DNA of 24,506 nt, from positions 1 to 24,506 of the forward strand of contig CABSJA010000025.1 in NCBI GenBank assembly GCA_902477915.1. The letters run 5' to 3'. This DNA is from an uncultured Veillonella sp. (lineage in GTDB: Bacteria > Bacillota > Negativicutes > Veillonellales > Veillonellaceae). Below the pieces are notes generated by a model. The model had not been told where the DNA came from and did not search any database. It was given only the letters and a program-made list of their open reading frames with translations. A program made the position numbers and the translations under genes. Shown here piece after piece: positions 7,920 through 14,189 of the stretch; the first letter of the stretch is position 1, and the number at the start of each line of letters is the position of its first letter.

Positions 7920-7948
7920 AAACCACCTAAGCACTGCCTAGGTGGTTT
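7920..7948 (-). terminator. Intra-operon hairpin between deoC and pdp (attenuator or weak terminator)
   Basis: A 10-bp stem (7920-7929 with 7939-7948, arms AAACCACCTA/TAGGTGGTTT) with a 9-base loop lies between the deoC stop and the pdp start. On the minus strand it is followed only by a short T-rich stretch, so partial readthrough or mRNA processing is more likely than full termination. Confidence 0.5.
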
Positions 7949-7952
7949 TCTA

Positions 7953-8615
7953 TTACACTTCTTCGTCTAAATGATCTTTAAGTAGTTCTACTGCTGCACT
8001 GGCGCCAATACGGCTACAACCTTCTGCAATATAAGCTTTCATATCAGAAATAGAACGAATGCCACCGGCAGCCTTAATTTTTACATTAGGGCCAATGTGT
8101 TTCTTAAAGAGTTGAATATCTTCAAGGCTAGCACCACTGCTACCAAAACCTGTAGATGTTTTGATATAGTCGGCACCACCATCTGTAATGCATTTACAGA
8201 GAGCTACCTTTTCAGAATCAGTAAGGTAACAAGTTTCTATAATAACCTTTAAGATTTTATCTCCACAGGCTGCTTTAAGAGCTTTAATTTCACCGGTAAC
8301 TGCATCAAAGTCCCCTTGTTTTACATTACCTAGGTTAATAACCATATCAATTTCAGAGGCCCCTTCCGAAAGGGCTTGTTTTGTTTCAGCTACCTTTACT
8401 TCAGTCGTTTCATAGCCTAAAGGGAACCCAATAACAGTGCAAACATTAAGATCTGGATACGCTTCATGGGCAGAGGCCACAAAATCTGGGGGAATACAAA
8501 CAGATGCTGTTTTATAGACTACGCCGGCGTCACAAATTTCTTTAATATCATCCCATGTAGCTGTAGGACGTAATAGTGTGTGATCCACATAAGATAATAA
8601 TTCTTTACCTAACAT
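7953..8615 (-). CDS. deoC: Deoxyribose-phosphate aldolase
   Basis: 220 aa, normal length for the bacterial class I enzyme. It cleaves 2-deoxyribose-5-phosphate to glyceraldehyde-3-phosphate and acetaldehyde, the last step of deoxyribose catabolism. The N-terminal YVDHTLLRPTAT, SEIDMVINLG (Asp90), YIKTSTGFG (Schiff-base Lys152) and KIKAAGGIR (Lys181) give the full active site, matching E. coli Asp102, Lys167 and Lys201. The ATG follows AAGGAGAG at good spacing and starts 14 bases after the exonuclease stop. No phosphopentomutase gene is in the window, although one is needed to link Pdp to DeoC. Confidence 0.96.
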   Translation of the reverse strand: MLGKELLSYVDHTLLRPTATWDDIKEICDAGVVYKTASVCIPPDFVASAHEAYPDLNVCTVIGFPLGYETTEVKVAETKQALSEGASEIDMVINLGNVKQGDFDAVTGEIKALKAACGDKILKVIIETCYLTDSEKVALCKCITDGGADYIKTSTGFGSSGASLEDIQLFKKHIGPNVKIKAAGGIRSISDMKAYIAEGCSRIGASAAVELLKDHLDEEV

Positions 8616-8629
8616 AGTGTCTCTCCTTA

Positions 8630-9259
8630 CTAAAAGAACGACATTTGCTCTGGCTCAGGTTCTTTATGCAAAGCCTCTTGAGCAGCGCGATTTTTGTCAT
8701 CAATAAATGGTTCTAGTGGTACACCTGTAGCCTTCAACAAATCTGGCAAGCTATTAACGCCCTTAGCCTTAGCCGCCTCTAACACAACCTTAGCACATGT
8801 TTCTGCATCATCCAATGCGTAGTGATGTTTAAACTCAACCCCGATGTATGCAGCCATTGTATTTAGCTTATGGTTTACTAAATCTGGCCATACTGCACGT
8901 GAAAGTTTTACAGTACATGCATAATCTAGCTCTGGCCAAGGAATTTTATAGTAATCCAGTGTAGCACGCAATACATTCATATCGAATTTTGCGTTGTGAG
9001 CTACCATGATATTGCCTTTTAAATGATTTTCGTAGATAGCATTCCACAATTGATCAAAGGTTTTCTCATGGATAACATCCTTTGGCTGAATGCCATGAAT
9101 TTCAATACATTCATCATCAAAACTCATGAACGGTGGTTTTATAAGGCTGTACGCCTTTTTGGTAATCTGTCCATCCTTTACGGTAATAACCGCCAAGGAG
9201 CATGCACTATTTTTAAATTTATTAGCTGTTTCAAAGTCTAATGCAACAAAATCTAACAT
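8630..9259 (-). CDS. DEDDh 3'-5' exonuclease (DnaQ/PolC-epsilon-like) with C-terminal clamp-binding-like peptide
   Basis: 209 aa. Residues ~1-170 form a DnaQ-type exonuclease domain: DFETA (ExoI), HNAKFDMNVL (ExoII) and HHYALDDAETCA (ExoIII with catalytic His and Asp). It lacks a polymerase or GIY-YIG domain, so it is a stand-alone exonuclease of the group often labelled DNA polymerase III subunit epsilon. The last residues, EQMSFF, follow a charged flexible tail and resemble the QLxLF beta-clamp-binding peptide. It is the first gene of the operon, 14 bases ahead of deoC, with an extended -10 promoter upstream. Digestion of DNA to nucleotides could supply the salvage enzymes downstream, but co-transcription may be incidental. 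Confidence 0.85.
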   Translation of the reverse strand: MLDFVALDFETANKFKNSACSLAVITVKDGQITKKAYSLIKPPFMSFDDECIEIHGIQPKDVIHEKTFDQLWNAIYENHLKGNIMVAHNAKFDMNVLRATLDYYKIPWPELDYACTVKLSRAVWPDLVNHKLNTMAAYIGVEFKHHYALDDAETCAKVVLEAAKAKGVNSLPDLLKATGVPLEPFIDDKNRAAQEALHKEPEPEQMSFF

Positions 9260-9325
9260 AGGACTCCTTTCAAATCTATATGTTTTTTAATTTATATATA
9301 AGAATTATATTCATTTTCTCCATTT

Positions 9326-9334
9326 ATTATAGCA
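9326..9334 (-). promoter_or_regulatory. Extended -10 promoter for exonuclease-deoC-pdp-cdd
   Basis: On the minus strand the sequence reads TGC-TATAAT, a perfect extended -10. No good -35 is present at 17 bp. It predicts a leader of about 60 nt before the ATG at 9259. Confidence 0.5.
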
Positions 9335-9362
9335 TGAAACACTCTATAATCTACTATTCAAC

Positions 9363-9379
9363 GGTGACTATTAGTCACC
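9363..9379. promoter_or_regulatory. Perfect inverted repeat in the salvage/de novo divergent region (candidate operator)
   Basis: GGTGACT, ATT, AGTCACC forms a 7-bp perfect dyad. It lies 20 bp upstream of the pyrF -35 and about 30 bp upstream of the divergent -10, and is not followed by a T-run, so it looks more like a protein-binding site than a terminator. The binding protein is unknown. Confidence 0.45.
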
Positions 9380-9398
9380 TCTTTCACATCAAATTTAA

Positions 9399-9428
9399 TT
9401 GACAGATAGGCCCTCTGTATGTGAAAAT
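9399..9428 (+). promoter_or_regulatory. Candidate promoter of pyrFE
   Basis: Consensus TTGACA at 9399-9404, then 18 bp to GAAAAT (9423-9428) preceded by TG at 9420-9421 (extended -10 character). It would give a leader of ~28 nt. No PyrR-type attenuator is seen. Confidence 0.45.
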
Positions 9429-9462
9429 TATTTAGATATATATGTAGTATGGAGGTTGCAAG

Positions 9463-10182
9463 ATGGCAGATGACAGATTAATCGTTGCCCTTGATGTATC
9501 CACTATGGATGCGATGAAAGAAACCGTAACAGCCCTTGGTGATGCGGTTAGCTTTTACAAGGTCGGCATGGAGCTATTCTACGCCGAAGGAGAGCAAACA
9601 GTTCGCTATTTACAAGAGCAAAACAAACAAGTATTTCTTGATTTGAAATTGCATGATATTCCTAATACAGTAGCACATGGCGTATCTTCCCTAACACGTT
9701 TAGGTGCTAACTTGATCACTATGCATGGTCAAGGCGGTCCAGTTATGATGAAAGCCGCTGTAAAAGCGGCTCGTGAAACAGCTGAACAATTGGGTGTTGA
9801 ACGTACAAAATTATTGGCAATCACTGTATTAACTAGCTTTGATGATGAAGCTTGGACTGCAACTGGTGGTCAATTACCGATTTCCGACCAAGTTATTCGT
9901 CTAGCGAAGCTCGCTAAAGAATGTGGCATGGATGGCGTTGTATGTTCCGCGTTAGAAGCTAAGATGATTCGCGAAGCATGTGGTGATGATTTCCTCATCG
10001 TAACACCTGGTATCCGCCCATCCTTTGCAGCAACAGATGACCAAAAACGTATTGCTACACCTGCTAGTGCATTACAAGATGGCGCATCTCGCCTCGTTAT
10101 TGGCCGCCCTATTACACAGGCTGAAAATCCTCGTGAAGCAGTTCGTTTAATTATTGAAGAAATGGAGAATGTATCCAAATGA
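9463..10182 (+). CDS. pyrF: Orotidine-5'-phosphate decarboxylase
   Basis: 239 aa. It makes UMP from OMP, the last step of de novo pyrimidine synthesis. The start is fixed by GGAGGT six bases upstream. Active-site residues are all present: Asp11 (ALDV), Lys33 (FYKVG) and the Asp-Lys-Asp array in DLKLHDIPNT (Asp60, Lys62, Asp65); the phosphate-binding end has VTPGIRP and VIGRPIT. It overlaps pyrE by 4 bases (ATGA). The rest of the pyr pathway is not adjacent upstream, where a divergent salvage operon lies instead. Confidence 0.97.
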   Translation: MADDRLIVALDVSTMDAMKETVTALGDAVSFYKVGMELFYAEGEQTVRYLQEQNKQVFLDLKLHDIPNTVAHGVSSLTRLGANLITMHGQGGPVMMKAAVKAARETAEQLGVERTKLLAITVLTSFDDEAWTATGGQLPISDQVIRLAKLAKECGMDGVVCSALEAKMIREACGDDFLIVTPGIRPSFAATDDQKRIATPASALQDGASRLVIGRPITQAENPREAVRLIIEEMENVSK

Positions 10183-10766
10183 TGACAGAACAAGAAGTAA
10201 AACAATTACTTATCGACACTCAAGCTATTTTAGAAGGTCACTTTCTTTTGACATCTGGACTCCACAGCCCAATGTACGTTGAAAAATTCAATGTATTGCA
10301 ACACCCAAAATATACTGAAAAACTTTGTAAAGAATTGGCTGAACGCTTCCGCGATCAAAATGTAGAACTTGTTATCGGACCTATGACTGGTGGTATCTTA
10401 CTAGCTCACGAAGTAGGTAAAGCTCTTGGCACACGCGCTATCTTCACAGAACGTGAAAAAGGTGTTATGACATTGCGCCGCGGCTTCAAAATCGAACCAG
10501 GTACACGCGTACTTATCGTTGAAGACATCGTAACTACTGGTGGTTCTGTACAAGAAGTAGTAAATGTTGTAAACCAATCCGGTGGTGAAATCGTAGGTGT
10601 AGGCCTTCTTGTTAACCGTTCTGGCGGTAAAGCAGAATTCGGCGTACCTCACGAAAAAGTACAAGCCTTACTTAACCTTGAAGTTCCTACATACAAACCT
10701 GAAGAATGCCCTCTTTGCAAAGACGGCGTAGCTATGACAGAACGCGGTTCCAAACACATCAAATAA
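10179..10766 (+). CDS. pyrE: Orotate phosphoribosyltransferase
   Basis: 195 aa. It joins orotate and PRPP to OMP, the PyrF substrate. The PRPP motif VLIVEDIVTTGGS is at 111-123, and GPMTGGILLAHEVG and FTEREKGVMTLRRGF precede it as in the short PyrE subgroup. That subgroup also carries the C-terminal Cys pair seen here (ECPLCKDG, Cys177/Cys180). Two adjacent ATGs (10179, 10182) overlap the pyrF stop; GGAG is 11 or more bases upstream, so translation is probably coupled to pyrF. Confidence 0.96.
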   Translation: MMTEQEVKQLLIDTQAILEGHFLLTSGLHSPMYVEKFNVLQHPKYTEKLCKELAERFRDQNVELVIGPMTGGILLAHEVGKALGTRAIFTEREKGVMTLRRGFKIEPGTRVLIVEDIVTTGGSVQEVVNVVNQSGGEIVGVGLLVNRSGGKAEFGVPHEKVQALLNLEVPTYKPEECPLCKDGVAMTERGSKHIK

Positions 10767-10773
10767 AATGACT

Positions 10774-10808
10774 AAAGACCTATGCATATGCATAGGTCTT
10801 TTCTTTTA
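10774..10808 (+). terminator. Terminator of pyrFE
   Basis: A 28-base perfect palindrome (10774-10801, centre CTATGCATATGCATAG) is followed by TTTTCTTTT. It lies directly behind the pyrE stop. Confidence 0.92.
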
Positions 10809-10870
10809 CATATCTAGATTAATAAAAATCTTCCTAGTCTATCAAATATAATCAACATTTATAAACAGAT

Positions 10871-10906
10871 ACAAAAAGAGCTCCTTCACTGAGGAGCTCT
10901 TTTTGT
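10871..10906 (-). terminator. Terminator of the padR operon
   Basis: A 15-bp stem (10871-10885 with 10892-10906; core GAGCTCCT/AGGAGCTC, hexaloop). For the minus strand the U-rich 3' arm TTTTTGT follows. It lies about 140 nt past the stop of the last gene, at the end of a hairpin-rich segment. The short stretch 10809-10870 between this and the pyrE terminator holds no gene. Confidence 0.85.
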
Positions 10907-11040
10907 TTGTGTGTAGTTATTGTGTGTAAGAGAGAGATTCTGATACGAATGTATCACATAGAGTGTGTGCCTCTATGGTGGCCATGAATGCACTTTCATG
11001 ACCACGTTCTCTATTATTTTATGAGAGAAAGAGACTCATA
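10871..11040 (-). ncRNA. Highly structured 3' UTR or 3'-derived small RNA
   Basis: Between the stop at 11049 and the terminator are four more stem-loops: 11020-11040 (6 bp), 10978-11005 (11 bp with one G-U, hexaloop), 10957-10977 (7 bp) and 10941-10956 (6 bp). The last three abut without a spacer. In the 10978-11005 stem the one non-Watson-Crick pair is G-U on the minus strand but C-A on the plus strand, which supports minus-strand transcription. Between hairpins and terminator lies an unpaired CU- and ACACA-rich segment. No known RNA family is recognised; it may be a 3' UTR or a processed sRNA. Confidence 0.5.
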
Positions 11041-11048
11041 AAGTATGG

Positions 11049-11471
11049 TTAGTTTTGTGTAGTTTGTGGTGCACCTTGATCACTTTGTTGTTGTGGTGCA
11101 TTACCATTACTTTGTTGAGGTGGTTGGCCTTGCATTGGCATTTGACCTTGCGGAGGCATTTGACCATTTTGGTGCATATGCTGGCCATTATTTGGCCCCA
11201 TACCATCCATCATTTGGTTTTGACAATTTTGGTACATATGTTGACCATTATTTGGCCCCATACCATCTTGAGGCATCATTTGATTATTTCCATCCATCAT
11301 ATGTTGGTCCATATGCATATTAGAACCATCATGTCTATGTGGTTTTCTAAACTGTTGTTCATTAGTTTTCATCCATTCACCAAAATTTGGTAAATCATTT
11401 ACAGCAAAGGATGTACCTACCCCTACAGCACTGATTACAGTTAGAATGGCAGCAATTATAATTCGTCTCAT
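11049..11471 (-). CDS. Exported Met/Gln/His/Asn-rich low-complexity protein
   Basis: 140 aa. The signal sequence covers about residues 1-23 (MRRIIIAAILTVISAVGVG, then TSFA). The rest is low complexity: Met-, His-, Gln-, Asn-, Gly- and Pro-rich, with two 20-residue repeats built around DGMGPNNGQHM, encoded by a 60-bp DNA repeat. The His/Met-rich part (HRHDG, MHMDQHMM) could bind metals such as copper, but no canonical motif proves this. AAGGAGG overlaps the upstream stop, nine bases ahead, so it is the third gene of the padR operon. No family recognised. Being in a PadR-controlled operon with a membrane HAAS protein suggests an envelope-stress or surface role. Confidence 0.7.
   Translation of the reverse strand: MRRIIIAAILTVISAVGVGTSFAVNDLPNFGEWMKTNEQQFRKPHRHDGSNMHMDQHMMDGNNQMMPQDGMGPNNGQHMYQNCQNQMMDGMGPNNGQHMHQNGQMPPQGQMPMQGQPPQQSNGNAPQQQSDQGAPQTTQN
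11161..11267. repeat. 60-bp tandem repeat inside the low-complexity gene
   Basis: Bases 11161-11207 and 11221-11267 are nearly identical at an exact 60-bp period, sharing for example ATTATTTGGCCCCATACCAT. The copies encode the in-frame 20-residue repeat, so copy number could vary by recombination or slippage without breaking the frame. Confidence 0.85.
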
Positions 11472-11480
11472 AGGTCCTCC

Positions 11481-12056
11481 TTAATCCACATTGCTGAAAT
11501 AACGTTCGCGTACCCCACGAAGTTCAACACCAACAAAGATACATGTAAGGCCCCCAAAGAGACCTACACCACCAAGTGCAACTAAAGTTACTAATGATAA
11601 TGCAGGAAATGCCGTTACATTCTCAAACGGTTGCCATGAGCTTCCAAGTAAATATAGGATAGCTGGTGTAATGATAAATAGTAAAACTCCTACGATATAT
11701 GACAAAGCACTTCCAATAGATAACAATGTTTTAGATGCTTTTTTAGCCATTCCTGGTAATTGTGGCAATAAACGTTCTTTGTAATCATCAAATCTAGCAT
11801 AGATTTCTTGCATATTAACAGATTTACTTTCACCACCATCTTGGCCTAATGTATCTGTAATAATGCCTGCATCTACATAAGATGCATAGATTTCCTCTGG
11901 AGTGCCCAAAGATTTAATGATTTCGCTATCCGTAAGTCCTCTTTCATAACCTACTGCAAAATGCTCTTCATAAACCTCGATAATACTTTCTACATCAGCA
12001 ACATGGGCCTTTTTGAATATATTGCGCAGTGCTTCTAAAAAGCTATTTTTGTTCAT
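11481..12056 (-). CDS. HAAS/DUF1700 domain membrane protein
   Basis: 191 aa. The N-terminal ~70 residues (NSFLEALRNIF, then VYEEHFAVGYERGLTDSEII and LGTPEEIYASY) are the HAAS (DUF1700-type) signalling domain, which is typically encoded next to PadR regulators. Two transmembrane segments follow, about 109-134 and 151-176, with a short charged tail. The start ATG lies within padR, overlapping its end by 14 bases, and has AAGGAG about nine bases upstream. HAAS proteins are thought to couple membrane state to the PadR partner; the signal here is unknown. Confidence 0.85.
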   Translation of the reverse strand: MNKNSFLEALRNIFKKAHVADVESIIEVYEEHFAVGYERGLTDSEIIKSLGTPEEIYASYVDAGIITDTLGQDGGESKSVNMQEIYARFDDYKERLLPQLPGMAKKASKTLLSIGSALSYIVGVLLFIITPAILYLLGSSWQPFENVTAFPALSLVTLVALGGVGLFGGLTCIFVGVELRGVRERYFSNVD

Positions 12057-12372
12057 TATAGTCGACTCCTTTCAACAGGATGTTGATTACACCAGAAAAT
12101 TCATCCCATTCTTGGCGCATCTTATTGTATGCTGCACGACCATCAGTCGTGATATGATAATATTTTCGAGATGGTCCTGTAGAGGACTCCTTCAAATAGG
12201 TCTCAACATACTTTTCTTTCTTTAATCTATTAAATAATGGATATATCGTTCCTTCCGAAATTTCAATATACTCCGAAATGGTGCTTACGATTTCATATCC
12301 ATAGCGATCACTTTGTGTTAATAATGCTAGCACAAGCATATCCATAACACCTTTTTTTAATTGAACTTGCAT
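12043..12372 (-). CDS. PadR-family transcriptional regulator
   Basis: 109 aa, the usual size of a small PadR (subfamily-2 type). The winged-helix domain is plain: MLVLALLTQSDRYGYEIV, then ISEGTIYPLFNRLKKEKYV and GPSRKYYHITTDGRAAY, then a short helical tail for dimerisation. ATG 12372 is chosen: GGGAGG lies five bases upstream and homologues begin MQVQLKKGV-like; the longer frame to 12477 runs through the promoter. Its promoter is overlaid by inverted repeats, so it probably represses its own operon with HAAS and the Met/Gln-rich protein. Confidence 0.93.
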   Translation of the reverse strand: MQVQLKKGVMDMLVLALLTQSDRYGYEIVSTISEYIEISEGTIYPLFNRLKKEKYVETYLKESSTGPSRKYYHITTDGRAAYNKMRQEWDEFSGVINILLKGVDYNEQK

Positions 12373-12432
12373 AGTTCCTCCCTTTAGGCTGTGCTTGCCT
12401 GCCAATGTGAAAGCTCTCTTACGGTCACTATC

Positions 12433-12450
12433 ATGTACTGACAAATACAT
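12433..12450. promoter_or_regulatory. PadR-type operator candidate (ATGTA-N8-TACAT)
   Basis: ATGTA at 12433-12437 and TACAT at 12446-12450 form a dyad with an 8-bp spacer, close to the ATGT/ACAT dyads bound by several PadR-family repressors. It overlaps the transcription start region and the end of the -10 of the padR promoter. Confidence 0.5.
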
Positions 12451-12477
12451 AATAACACAAGGTACCTCGTATTGCAA
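12449..12477 (-). promoter_or_regulatory. padR operon promoter
   Basis: On the minus strand TTGCAA (12477-12472), 17-bp spacer, TATTAT (12454-12449). The start would be near 12442, giving a leader of ~70 nt. The spacer is filled by one GGTACC palindrome and the -35 is overlapped by another. Confidence 0.6.
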
Positions 12478-12486
12478 GGTACCTTG
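12458..12486. promoter_or_regulatory. Two CAAGGTACCTTG palindromes over the padR -35 and spacer
   Basis: A perfect 12-bp palindrome CAAGGTACCTTG is at 12475-12486 and a copy with one mismatch at 12458-12469, 17 bp apart (about one and a half helical turns). Their position on the promoter suggests repressor sites. The stretch 12487-12641 beyond them is AT-rich and I see nothing else in it. Confidence 0.5.
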
Positions 12487-12635
12487 TTAAAAATATATTT
12501 TTACAAAACCAATCTTTGTTATTTTCATACCTAATAAAACTAGATAAACTCTAGGTTTATAGCGATAAAAATATTTTCAAAATTTATGCTAATTTCAAGT
12601 TATTTATATTGAAATGCATCCCAAATATCATCTCA

Positions 12636-12670
12636 CACCAAAAAATCCTCATCCAAAGGATGAGGATTTT
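12636..12670 (-). terminator. Terminator of htrA
   Basis: A 13-bp perfect stem (12642-12654 with 12658-12670, core ATCCTCATCC, loop AAA) is followed on the minus strand by a run of six T. It lies about 45 nt past the htrA stop. Confidence 0.9.
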
Positions 12671-12714
12671 CTATTTAGGATAAAGAGACTTCACGTATCT
12701 TAAATAGTCTGTAT

Positions 12715-13809
12715 CTAATTAGAAGATGCTTGGCCTAATTTAAGCTGTGTGCTCTTCATTTTACCATTATGAGTATAGGATACCAAAACTGTATCGCCAG
12801 GGCTCTTAGCATCGATTTGCTCTTTTAATTCTAATAATGTACTAATATCCTTGCCATCAATTTGAGCAATTGTATCCCCTTCTACTAAACCTGCCTTTGC
12901 TGCAGGACCATTCGCATCAAGTTGAACAATGAGAAGGCCTTCGCCTTCATAACTTACATTGTTACGTGCTGCTGTTTGACGATCTACAGCCCATACACCA
13001 ATATAAGGACGTACAACTTTACCATTCTTAATAATAGAATCTACAACAGTCATAGCAGAGTTAATAGGAATGGCAAAGCCCATACCTTCAACGCCTTCTT
13101 TAGAGATCTTAGAACTATTGATACCGATTAATTCACCATCTGCATTGATGAGAGCACCACCAGAGTTACCTGGATTAATAGCTGCATCTGTTTGAATCAA
13201 TGGGAAACGTTGACCTTGATCATCGATAGTTCGTGCTAATGCACTAATTACACCAGATGTAACAGAGCCTTTAAACTCTAGACCTAAAGGATTGCCAATG
13301 GCGATAGCCGGTTCCCCTACTTGCAAGGAATCAGAGTCACCAATTTTAATAGGTTGAATATCCTTTGGTGGATCAATTTTAACAACAGCTAAGTCTGTTT
13401 GAGCATCTGTACCGATAACGGTACCTGTGACGGTAGATCCATTAGACAAAGATACCGTAACCTCTCCATTTTTAGCACCAGCTACAACGTGATTATTTGT
13501 TACGATATGTCCATCATTATCAATCAATACGCCAGAGCCTACACCCTCTCCAGCATAGATGGTACGGTTAAAAATATCCTTTTGGAAAACTTGTGTAGTA
13601 ATACCTACTACAGCTGGACCAGATTCTTTAGCCGCTTGTACCACATACGTATTACGTGTATCTGTAATCGGTTTATTTTGTTTTGTTTGTTCTCGCACAG
13701 TTGTTTGATGTGTCACAGGACTACCAAAGAAATAGTAGCCACCGCCTACACCAATACCAAGGGCTAGCACACAGGCTATAATTGATTTCTTATATTTTGA
13801 AAAATTCAT
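12715..13809 (-). CDS. htrA: HtrA/DegP-type S1C serine protease, membrane-anchored, one PDZ
   Basis: 364 aa. A short cytoplasmic N-terminus and one transmembrane segment (about 9-28) anchor a trypsin-like domain (about 55-250) and one PDZ domain (about 265-355) outside the cytoplasm. The triad is complete: His107 (VTNNHVV), Asp139 (AQTDLAVVKI) and Ser216 (NPGNSGGAL). Such proteases degrade or refold misfolded envelope proteins. The ATG has GAGGAG six bases upstream. It is monocistronic with its own terminator. It lies downstream of a two-component system in the same orientation but 660 bp away, so direct control by that system is only suggested. Confidence 0.95.
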   Translation of the reverse strand: MNFSKYKKSIIACVLALGIGVGGGYYFFGSPVTHQTTVREQTKQNKPITDTRNTYVVQAAKESGPAVVGITTQVFQKDIFNRTIYAGEGVGSGVLIDNDGHIVTNNHVVAGAKNGEVTVSLSNGSTVTGTVIGTDAQTDLAVVKIDPPKDIQPIKIGDSDSLQVGEPAIAIGNPLGLEFKGSVTSGVISALARTIDDQGQRFPLIQTDAAINPGNSGGALINADGELIGINSSKISKEGVEGMGFAIPINSAMTVVDSIIKNGKVVRPYIGVWAVDRQTAARNNVSYEGEGLLIVQLDANGPAAKAGLVEGDTIAQIDGKDISTLLELKEQIDAKSPGDTVLVSYTHNGKMKSTQLKLGQASSN

Positions 13810-13842
13810 ACATTTCTCCTCATATCATTTCTTAATGATTTC

Positions 13843-13851
13843 CTTATAGCA
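13843..13851 (-). promoter_or_regulatory. Candidate extended -10 promoter of htrA
   Basis: The minus strand reads TGC-TATAAG about 35 bp before the htrA start; no good -35 is seen. TTAAGAA occurs twice nearby, once just upstream of the -10 and once in the early leader, a possible regulator site. Confidence 0.35.
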
Positions 13852-13948
13852 CTTCTTAAGGCTATATTAATTATCAGTGAAAGTGTTAATCGTAATTAAA
13901 TAAACACTTTAATAACAATATAATATAGCATTATACATACTTTTACCA

Positions 13949-13974
13949 AAAATCAATTTTATAAAATTGATTTT
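13949..13974. repeat. 26-bp perfect AT-rich palindrome upstream of htrA
   Basis: Bases 13949-13961 and 13962-13974 are perfect reverse complements (half-site AAAATCAATTTTA). It has no GC-rich stem or T-run, so it is a weak terminator at best and may be a protein-binding site or cruciform. The surrounding 13860-14145 is very AT-rich and shows no gene. Confidence 0.5.
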
Positions 13975-14145
13975 GATGAACCTATTATAGTACGCAATAC
14001 TTTACAATGCAACATAACAATTTATTACATCTATAATAAAAATCTAATTTCTATAAATAATATGTATCTAGCGATCTTTCAAGAACAATTCAATGTTAGA
14101 GAAATGACACGAACAAAAAGCTCTATATAAAGCTATCATATAAAA

Positions 14146-14189
14146 CATAAAGGGCATTCACTAGCCGTCGCTAGCAAATGCCCTTTATG
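14146..14189 (-). terminator. Terminator of the candidate RNA upstream of htrA
   Basis: A 13-bp stem (14146-14158 with 14177-14189, core AAAGGGCATT/AATGCCCTTT), a symmetric CA/CA internal loop and an inner 5-bp hairpin CTAGC-CGTC-GCTAG. On the minus strand it is followed by TTTTA. It is separated from the response-regulator stop by about 280 nt. Confidence 0.7.

Noticed and set aside
9363..9379. Dyad between the divergent operons as a terminator
   Set aside because: No T-run follows on either strand, and no gene ends there.
11055..11393. Plus-strand open frames through the Met/Gln-rich gene
   Set aside because: They arise from the low-complexity repeat read on the other strand; no ribosome site and no sensible protein.
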